From Poecilobothrus nobilitatus (taxonomy: Eukaryota; Arthropoda; Insecta; Diptera; Dolichopodidae): 64,000 nt of DNA. Both the position numbers and the translations under genes were made by a program. The stretch is taken from NCBI GenBank assembly GCA_947095535.1, contig OX352774.1:267069843-267133842 (forward strand). Reading direction: 5' to 3'. The notes beneath the pieces are model-generated. The model was given only the letters and a program-made list of their open reading frames with translations. It made no database searches and was not told the DNA's origin. Positions within the stretch are counted from its first letter, which is position 1, and each line of letters begins with the position of its first letter. Of this stretch, positions 56,404-64,000 are shown piece by piece.

Positions 56404-58319
56404 ATAATTGCGACTTTCTATAAAATAAATTAAAAACTATATTTTTTACAAAATTTAAAATTTTGTTTTTTTCAAAATAATTCAAAATGCCAAATGCCAA
56501 AGGATTAGATTTTATTCCAATTCATTCAAATTCATTATTTTTGATTTATATTTATTAGAATTCAACAATTATCGAAGTAAAACAATTATTTGACATTTTC
56601 AGTTGTCATTTTCATTAACAAATGTCATTATTTTTTATGTCCAAATTTCATGTGAAATTTTCAAGTGAACAGCATACAGGAAAAAAGGTACTGCTTACCG
56701 TCAACTAATAGCTGGTTGCAGCAATAAGCAAATATAAATAAGAAAAAAATAATATTTAAAGGTAAATTGTTACACATACTATACTTTTGCTTATTATTGG
56801 TTGTAGAAAAAAAAAAAGAAAAAATTTATAAAATATCATTAATCATTCATCAATATGCATTGAAATTATTATGATGAATGATATTGATATGGATTTGTAA
56901 TTCTTCTATTCGAAATAAGTTCTGATCACATAAAATAAAGTTTTATAACATAATCTAATTGAAGAACCTCATTGATTACGTGTTACTTATTATTGGCGTA
57001 GTAATGATAATAATATTTTGCCAGTCATTAAATTTAATTTTTATGTAAAATTTCAAATTATTGCTTGTTCAATTTATTGCTTGTTTACCCCCGAGGAGCA
57101 CTTAGCCTACCCTTATGGGATCTCTGGACGCCAATTGGGCACCACTGTACTAGAGGATCAGTACATATTTTTTCTAGACTTAAATATCCTCTATTAATTT
57201 TATTTGCTCGACGAAATTAACACGAGGATATTTTTTTGAAATTAATTTGATATTTCGTTTTTAGAATTTATGTAGATTTCAGTTTAGGAATTTATTGGGA
57301 CTGCATCAAATAAAAATAGCACATCCTACTAAATAATCTATCAAAATGTTTTAACAATGTTTTTTGGCATTTTTTTTATTTAGAAATTTCGCAAAATCAA
57401 AACTTATATTTTATTTTTCAAAGTGAAAATAGATATTTATTCAAATAAAAATATAATATAACAGATAGATACTAACTAACATTTTTGAAAAATACCAATC
57501 AACATTTCTGGAAAAATACCAATAAAAGTTTCTCGAAACCAATCAAAATATCTGTCATCTGTAATTTTTTAGTTTGCAATTTATATTTTCCATCTTGTTC
57601 ACGTAAAGTAGAAAATTTTTCCTTCGATTCACTTTTACGTGAAGACCGCTAATATTAAATTAAATTCAATAAAGAGCACAAAAATCGATGCTTGTTACCT
57701 CAAATAACAAGAGAGACTGAACTCTCAAAGTCTCAACTCACTCAGACTTGATATTATAATTTATAAATTATATTTATTATCAAAGATTAATTATTACAAT
57801 AAGATGAGCCACTCTCATCGCGTGACCAAATTTTTCTAGCTACTCGAAAAAACAAAAAACAACAAAATTGAAAGAAACAAATAGATAGTAAGTAATAAAA
57901 TTTTATATGAAAAGAAGACAAAAAACTGATATGAAACGATAAGGTATATGAAATCTCACTATACAGCAAAGTGTGTCGAAAGTGTAAAACGCAAAATAAA
58001 TTCAATTAAATTGTAGTTTTAAGATTTGAAAAAAAAATTTTTTGTTGTTTTAGAATATTTAATCCTAAATTTTAAAAACGATTTACTGAAGCAAATAATT
58101 TAAAGCTGTAATGAAAAGGAATCAAAATAAGATTTTAAAATAAATATCCACCACCTATGTACTGACAGGTCTGATTATTATATTCAAAATGGGTGCGAAA
58201 TATGGCTGTTAGAATCATTGTTATGAAAAATATTATTGCATGTTTATTGTTACATATTGAATTTCAAAAATCAAATAAAAAATTTTGCACAATTAAAAGA
58301 TACAATTACATATTCAATA
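56404..58319. other. AT-rich spacer
   Basis: No coding region supported. About 57,080-57,160 is of more balanced composition (ACCCCCGAGGAGCACTTAGC) but encodes nothing recognisable. At 57,785-57,815 is a single ATTACAATAAGATGAG end-type motif shared with the palindrome at 60.3-60.8 kb. Confidence 0.5.
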
Positions 58320-58864
58320 TCAGCTTACATATTCAATATCGGTTTTTACTGAAGGGATTCTAATGATGAAAAAAAGTCTCATCGGTGTGATAGAATTAGA
58401 TCCACAACAATTACTCGAAGATGGCATTCGTAAAGAATTAGTGGTTAATCTTTCAATATCACTACATAGTAGTTTGATATTTACTCCAAAAAATAAAAAT
58501 GTAGACCTAGAAAATAAATTAGAATTTTTGGCTAAAGTAATTGATGATACATGAGATTTTTTAAATATATACAAAACTATTTAAATATTAAGGGATCAAA
58601 AATTCTTCAAGAAGAACTAAAATTTATTTTTTTTTTGTAAATTTAACTTAATACTACCTTATTTTTAGTTATTTCGAATAATTAAAAGTACAACCATACC
58701 AATTCTAAGGTATTCATATCGGCGATGTTTCAAAAAAAATGTTTGTCGGTTAGCACGTGAATTGATTACATACACATCCCAGCAAACTATTTACTTTGAT
58801 TTGCAAGGAATTTGGTACGATCGTAAGACCATAGAGAAATGTTGGATTCTAAAATATTTTGTAA
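58320..58864 (+). pseudogene. WASHC5-like: Decayed fragment of a strumpellin (WASH complex subunit 5) gene
   Basis: About 58,340-58,550 reads SVFTEGILMMKKSLIGVIEL, DPQQLLEDGIRKELV and SLIFTPKNKNVDLENKLEFL. This matches, in order and nearly without gaps, the strumpellin segment around its DPKQLLEDGIRKELV motif. A TGA at 58,552 and a frameshift follow; the other frame gives KYIQNYLNIKGSKILQEEL, the next strumpellin segment (EYIQDYVNIYGLKIWQEEV). After a T-rich stretch ending TTTTTAG (an intron-like acceptor at 58,668), a third piece has TTIPIL, VCRLARELI and IWYDRKTIE, matching the later THIPIP...LCREIL...WYDMKT block. Strumpellin is a scaffold of the endosomal actin-regulating WASH complex. 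The break-up and the absence of any other exon mark a pseudogene fragment, by duplication or element capture. The identification is from memory of the family. Confidence 0.7.
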
Positions 58865-58935
58865 GATTAGAGAAGCCATAACCCCCGATTGTTGAGAAGC
58901 CATAACCCCAGATTAGAGAAGCCATAGCCATTGTT
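58865..58935. repeat. Three-copy short tandem repeat
   Basis: GATTAGAGAAGCCATAACCC, repeated with small changes at 58,865, 58,887 and about 58,911 (22-24 bp period). Confidence 0.85.
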
Positions 58936-59032
58936 GGATTAGATAAAATATTTGCTTTGATGTTTACTTGTGTAAAATTATACTTATCTGCTCTTTTTGT
59001 GATATCTTCAATTGATGAAATTTTGTCCTCAT

Positions 59033-59393
59033 CTATTCTTGATTTGCAGTTTCATGGGCAATTATAATACGTTTCCGTCTTGCTTCTTGATCTTTTCTTA
59101 TTTTAATAGGTTTGGTAGTAAGATAAGAAGGCGTATCGGGAAAAATTATTGAAATGGCACCTGGCTTAACAGTCCATTTTTTATTCGGTAAAAATGTATT
59201 TGTTCCATTTATAATAAAATATACTCCTTTTTTTTGTTCCTTCGCAAAGTGCTTTACGCACACATTGGTAAATAATTGCTCTAAGCCATTTTATTCGAAC
59301 TTCTGCATCTTTTGGGAACAAAAAACATGTAGTGTATTCCGGTGCATTATGGCTGTTTGATTTGCAACCGGGTACACTGCACAATGTTGCCAT
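59033..59393 (-). pseudogene. THAP domain remnant with following linker
   Basis: Minus strand from ATG at 59,393: MATLCSVPGCKSN (C-x4-C), CFLFPKDAEVRIKWLRAI. One frameshift at about 59,263, then CVKHFAKEQ (C-x2-H) and PGAISIIFPDTPSYL, the usual THAP end. A basic KIRKDQEARRKR tail ends at 59,033. In the next frame (IDEDKISSIEDITKRADKYN) an open stretch seems to run on to about 58,900, overlapping the strumpellin side. All zinc ligands, the Trp and the final block are present, so only the frameshift destroys it. It is a different THAP subtype from P0-P2; host gene or transposon origin is undecided. Confidence 0.75.
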
Positions 59394-59639
59394 TATTTTT
59401 ATTTTTTTTTTATTTGTTTAAAATTTTTATTACATACTAGTTATTACTATTATTCTTATTATTATTATTTTCTTCTAACAAAACACTAGTGTTTATAGAA
59501 AATTCTCTTTGTTTGTACTATGAGTTATGACAACCTAAATTGGCGGCCATTAAAAAAAATTCCATAACAAGCATGCCTTTTATTTGTATGTCTTGTATAA
59601 AATTCTTTAACATTTTTATTAAAGTTTTTTATTAAATTT
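59394..59639. other. AT-rich spacer
   Basis: Nothing recognised. Confidence 0.4.
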
Positions 59640-61375
59640 ATTATCTGACTCTAATATATACATATGTACATAGTTTTATAAAATAAGATTTGTTACATTT
59701 ATTATAACAGCCATAATTAAAATCATTTTTTAAACGTTCATATAATTTATATTCTAAATATTTTCTGTACTAATTTTACTAAAATATTTAATAAATTTAT
59801 TTCTTAAACTATTTAAATAATGTCTACATACAATTTTTAGGAGGTCTGATTAAAATACATTTTTTATATTCAAATTTCAATAAACAATTTAAAACACTTT
59901 CGATTATTACTTTTTAATTTAATTATAAAAAATTTCAATTAACAATTTAAAATATTTTCGATTATTACTTTTTGCCACTATGTACTTAAATAAATAAAAT
60001 TAAACAGAGTTGCGACTTTAAAAATACATTGTGATTCAATTTCAAATAAATAATTCCTATAAGTGTAATATATTATAACAATACATAACCACAGTAACAA
60101 AGTTGAGCCTTTAAAAAAGCATTGTAAAAATACTACCTAAAAAATATGTCGCTCATTTTCCCTCTAACAGTGATTTCAATAATAGAATGGGTTTGAAACG
60201 AAGTAACATATATTTTACTTACTTTTACTAATGGTTTGTTTTGTTTAGGTCATAGTTGTAAAAAATGTATATGTGTAAAAAAAGTGGCTCATCTTATTAT
60301 AATAGATAATATTTGATTATTATTCACAAATACAATATTAAAAGCAAAGATTATCTATTACCAGAGCATACATAACCTACATTAATTTTTAAAAGGTCTG
60401 GACACTGAGAGAGGAAAACTAAATAGTACCTAGTCCTTTTTTTTAAAAAAAATGCATGTAGTCTTATGGGAAAATTTAGTAGTCTTCATAGAAATCTGGA
60501 AATAACACAAAAACTACTTATTTCTCCTAAGGGAGCATTAAAGTTCCATTTCCATCACAAATTAACTAAGAAGCTTTAACCGTGGGAAAATAAACGGAGG
60601 TATTTTTTTTTATGGTGGTGTATGGAAGAACTATGAAAAAATGATTATTTTTAGAGTTATTAAGGTTTATGCTTTACCACTATTCCATTTATTACTATTT
60701 CTATAAGAATAGATGTAAATTTTTAACAGAGCTTTACCACTATTTTAATTTCCCTCTCTCTATGTCAGGGCCTGTCAAAACAATATTGTAATTTATAGGT
60801 TATGCACAAAGATTACCTATTACAATAAGATGAGATTTTTCTTTTTTACACATATTAATGCATTTTTTATAACTACCTAAACAAAAAAAAAGCCATTATT
60901 AAAAGTAGGTAAAATATATGTTACTTCATTTCAAAACCATTCTGAAATTACTGTAAGGAAAATGAACGAAATATTATTTAGATAGTATTTTTACAATGTT
61001 TGTTTAAAAGCGCAATTTTGTTACTGTATCTATGTATTGTTTAATACAAAGTATAGGAATATTTAAAATTGAATTGCAATGTAATTTTAAAGGCGCAACT
61101 TTGTTTAATTTTATACATAGAGTACATAGTGCCATAAAATTATAATCGAAAGTATTTTAAATTGTTTATTGAAATTTGAATATGAGAAATGAATTTTAAT
61201 TGAAAATTTTATGTAGATATTATTTAGATAGTTTAGAAAATAAATTTATAAATATTTTATTAAATTAAAAAGATTTAGAATATAAATTATATGAACGTTT
61301 AAAAAATGATTTTAAGTATGACTGTTGTAATAAATGTAACAAATCTTATTTTATAAATTTATGTATAAATGTATA
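59640..61375. repeat. Long imperfect palindrome
   Basis: The left arm 59,640-60,560 mirrors the right arm about 60,600-61,375. Paired blocks include AAGATTTGTTACATTTATTA at 59,684 with its complement near 61,330-61,352; TTTCAATAAACAATTTAAAA near 59,876 with 61,155-61,180; GCTCATCTTATT at 60,287 with 60,825-60,835; and a GAGAGAGG block near the centre. The inner part includes an inverted copy of dispersed repeat C (60,360-60,560). It could come from two head-to-head copies of one element and would give a long hairpin transcript. No coding region. Confidence 0.75.
60360..60560 (-). repeat. Dispersed repeat 'C', minus-strand copy
   Basis: Inverted relative to 45,895-46,110: GGGAGCATTAAAGTTCCATT, GGAAATAACACAAAAACTA and CATAACCTACATTAA blocks in reverse order. 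Confidence 0.75.
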
Positions 61376-61403
61376 CTCTTCACTTCAAATTTGTCCTTTT
61401 TAA

Positions 61404-62200
61404 TATTATATTTGTCTTTTTTCAAAATCAAATTCGTCTAAATTTTCAAAATCAATTTTGTTTGTTTTTAAAATCAAATTCAAGGCTGGTTTTCATGAGA
61501 AATTTCGTGAATATTATAGCAACTTTAGAAAGACAAAAATATAGTGTACTACCGAGGGAGAGAGGGAGAAAAAAAATTATATTATTATAAAATATTACAG
61601 CAACACTTTGACAGTTAAAATTGTACAATGTACATAACCTAATTTATTAATGTTTATATTCATATTTAGCTAAAAGTTTAAAATTTTTTATTTATAAAAT
61701 TGTTACAAATAATATAGTTTATTAATAATTAAGTAATTTTAATATAGTTTCTCACTAAAAAATAAAAAAATAAAAATTCAATCATTTTTTTAATTTGAAA
61801 TGTTTGTTTATTTTTTTGACACTTAGTAGCTATAGTAGTGAGAAATTTTTTTGTAAGTTATACAATTTTTACATATGTATCAAAAATATCCACGATATTT
61901 AAGAAAAATATATTCAGAGAACATAATATTTTCGTGGATATTAATGATTACTTTGTAGATATATTCAAATGTTTGATGGATATTTTTTTAGCTTTATCTC
62001 TTTCAAACACATCATTTTTGTATCCTCTGCCTATGCTTTAACATGTTCGTGGATATATCGTTAATGAAAACCAGCCTTTAGGCTTTTTTAAATAAAAACA
62101 AAACGTAAATTTCTAAATTTTGACGAAATTGATTTTGAAAATTAGACCAATTTGATTTTGAAAATTTGGACGAATTTGATTTTGAAAAAAGACAAATATT
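61404..62200. mobile_element. Inverted-repeat element with CAAAATCAAATT repeats
   Basis: The arms, about 61,410-61,520 and 62,045-62,197, are inverted copies. Starting ATTTGTCTTTTTTCAAAATC, each has two or three units of CAAAATCAAATTCGTC(T/C)AAATTTT and an inner AGGCTGGTTTTCAT. About 0.5 kb of AT-rich DNA lies between. Probably a foldback-type or MITE element. No clear target duplication. Confidence 0.65.
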
Positions 62201-62202
62201 AT

Positions 62203-62210
62203 GTTAAACT
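62203..62210 (+). repeat. Left 8-bp target duplication of P-derived MITE 2
   Basis: GTTAAACT, against GTTAAACC at 62,673-62,680. Confidence 0.8.
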
Positions 62211-62672
62211 CATAGATATATTACTAATACATAGGCAGTGAAGAAAATATTTTCAGCCAATTTTGAGAAACAGCTGAGTGAACCGTGCGTATGTATTGCT
62301 TTAATTTCGTCAGAAATAGGTTCCTAAAAGGTGAAATAAATTCATTTTTAATTTTTTTAAGGATTTTATCACTAATTTTATTTTACAAGTAGCTAAAATT
62401 TTGAATAACCTAAATTAAATTAAATTTTAATTTTAAGAGCAAAATATATCAATTATTAAGTAATATAAAAACTTAAAATCTCTGAATGAAATTGGTTATG
62501 AAAAACTGCTTTACATTATTTTTATAAATATAAACAGCTGAGCGAACGAAATGTATACATATTATAAAATGCACATGCATTTTTTTGACTGAATACCTTA
62601 AGATAGGAAAACACATAACAAGAAAAGAAACGACTATACCTAACTTCCCATCTATTAGTTAATATATCTATG
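62211..62672 (-). mobile_element. P-derived MITE 2, uninterrupted (462 bp)
   Basis: Starts CATAGATATATTACTAATAC and ends in its near-complement TTAGTTAATATATCTATG. An 8-bp duplication (7 of 8) flanks it. Reverse-complement sister of MITE 1 and shows the empty site of the copia insertion: the continuous sequence equivalent to the copia joint is near 62,370-62,390. The ends share sequence with P2. Confidence 0.9.
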
Positions 62673-62697
62673 GTTAAACCTAACGTTTCGTCGGTTT

Positions 62698-63164
62698 GGT
62701 ACTTTTCTAAAACGTCAAAAACACGACGTCGATCAAAAAAAATGTTCATAAATATTTTTGACGTCGTCATCAAAAATTCGAAAACTATTTTGATCGGTAA
62801 TATTTGCAAAAATCAACGCAATCAAACAATTATTTTACTGCTACTGCAAATGTCAAATATTTTCACCATTCGTGTTTGTTTATTGTTAACGTTCTTAGTT
62901 AAAATGGCTGAAATAGAATTAAGGTAAAAATATTGTTTTTATATTATTTAGTGAACATTTAAAAGTAATTTTTTTAAAAATTTTAATACTGAGAATCAGG
63001 CATGGAGCAATGCCCAGTTGAAATTCTTAATTAAGCGTCAATCATTTCAAATTTCTAAAACATCAATGACAAATGCAAATAATTGCTAAAATCAACTACG
63101 CTAAATCAAATACAATTATCATCAACGTAAGAGCGTCAAATTGTCGACGTTTTAGAAAAGTACC
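62698..63164. mobile_element. 467-bp MITE-like element
   Basis: A 19-bp perfect inverted end, GGTACTTTTCTAAAACGTC at 62,698 and complement ending at 63,164, with TTT on both flanks. GACGTC-type words are repeated near both ends. Inside, at about 62,904, ATGGCTGAAATAGAATTAAG is followed by GTAAAA, like a first exon with donor, so it may be a deletion derivative of a coding element. Confidence 0.75.
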
Positions 63165-64000
63165 TTTTTTTTGTAACATCTTCATGTTTATTATTGCACT
63201 AAAATAATATTTTCTTTTTTTTTGGCATAAAAACATTACAATACTTATTTAGAACTTGCATAATAATTAAATTTCAAATTACATTACAAGTTAATAAAAA
63301 ATACAATAAAAGTTAATAATAAAGGTAATTTACAATGCATATGAACATATACATACATATAATACATATATAAAATTTGCAAAATTACAATACAAATTAA
63401 CATTAAACACTTAGAAAGAAGGCCTAAAAGACATATAATAATTACTAATTAATAATTAATATTATTAATCTCTTCCTTGATGTTAATTGACCCACTGCTG
63501 GTTATATATCACTATACCAATTACTAGGCAATCTTGTAGAAAATTTGAATCGAAGTTTAAAGAAGTACACCCGATAATAATTTTCGTAAAATAAGATTTT
63601 TCTATTTTCTAGCATTTCTTTTTCTTTTATTCTTATTCAGTTCATATAAAAATTAAAAATATGACTTCGCTTTTTTTATTTTTAAGTTTAGTCAGTACTC
63701 ACTTAGCCACTTCACTACTCAGTGCTCAGTGTTCTTAAGCACTTTAATCGAAGTGGTTCATGGTTGTGTAAAGTGTATTTTTCAATTTCAGTAGAGTTTT
63801 TTTAAAACTCAATTTTGAGCACGCAAATGGTTAAATTTTTTAAAATGATTTTCACAGTTAATAGAAAATATTCCAAATTTTTTTAAAATAACATCATTTA
63901 TTATTTTCAACTGCAGAACTTTATTATTTTCAACTGTTTTTTTTATACTAAATTGCCAAAATTTGGATCTTTTTTTTAAAATTCTTTCTCTACGCGATTG
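63165..64000. other. AT-rich spacer
   Basis: No gene, RNA or repeat boundary recognised. Confidence 0.45.

Noticed and set aside
50697..57650. GTCTTCACGTAAAAGTG near 50.7 kb and its inverse near 57.6 kb as ends of one element
   Set aside because: Only about 17 bp, no target duplication, and the enclosed region is a patchwork of independent insertions.
58808..59040. Continuation of strumpellin past 58,865 (GLDKIFALMFTCVKLYLS-like)
   Set aside because: Weak match; the opposite strand reads as a plausible THAP linker, so the evidence conflicts.
1..64000. CRISPR arrays, riboswitches, bacterial promoters or operons
   Set aside because: None seen; introns, retroelements and base composition show insect nuclear DNA.

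Overview
The window is nuclear DNA of an insect. It is very rich in A+T, and almost everything recognisable in it is transposable-element material: an errantivirus-type gypsy element, a copia element primed by initiator-tRNA-Met, THAP-domain P-type transposases, piggyBac and non-LTR retrotransposons. No bacterial features (operons, Shine-Dalgarno sites, CRISPR) are present. The order of insect cannot be fixed from the sequence alone. All positions, splice sites and repeat matches were read by eye.

Layout. 1-4.5 kb: AT-rich spacer with one repeat fragment. 4.6-6.5 kb (-): decayed non-LTR reverse transcriptase. 6.7-8.5 kb: a small MITE, the 5' end of a P-type element and a separate THAP remnant. 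8.98-10.5 kb (-): decayed RTE-like endonuclease. 10.8-15.8 kb: P-type element 'P0' with two intact introns in its THAP region and a tRNA-derived SINE inserted. 16.2-22.0 kb: tandem pair of a THAP/P-type element (A, and an internally deleted B), with a MITE in A whose empty site survives in B. 22.5-32.4 kb: inverted pair of a ~1 kb repeat; the arms carry three MITEs whose empty sites survive in the opposite arm, and between them lies a deleted errantivirus (24,467-30,155) carrying a second SINE copy. 32.4-34.0 kb: a small cysteine-rich exon and a THAP fragment. 34.2-42.9 kb: P-type element 'P1' with 201-bp inverted ends, interrupted inside its transposase frame by a second, opposite P-type element 'P2' (37,142-41,589) with a perfect 8-bp target duplication. 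43.3-44.8 kb: dead piggyBac. 46.4-49.1 kb (-): the only plausible intact host gene, five exons, 809 codons, unrecognised coiled-coil protein. 50.1-50.5 kb: PHD-finger ORF1 fragment of a non-LTR element. 51.26-56.40 kb: a 466-bp P-derived MITE split by a copia element; the unsplit sister MITE is at 62,211-62,672. 58.3-58.9 kb: decayed fragment of the strumpellin (WASHC5) gene. 59.0-59.4 kb (-): THAP remnant. 59.6-61.4 kb: ~1.7-kb imperfect palindrome. 61.4-63.2 kb: three inverted-repeat elements end to end.

How it fits together. The window is a graveyard in which at least four P/THAP lineages, their MITEs, two LTR elements and a SINE have landed in one another. Several insertions can be ordered because an empty paralogous site lies in the same window (P2 after P1; copia after the P-MITE; SINE in P0 and in the errantivirus; MITEs in the repeat arms). 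Every transposase and polymerase frame seen carries stops, frameshifts or deletions, so none is expected to be autonomous.
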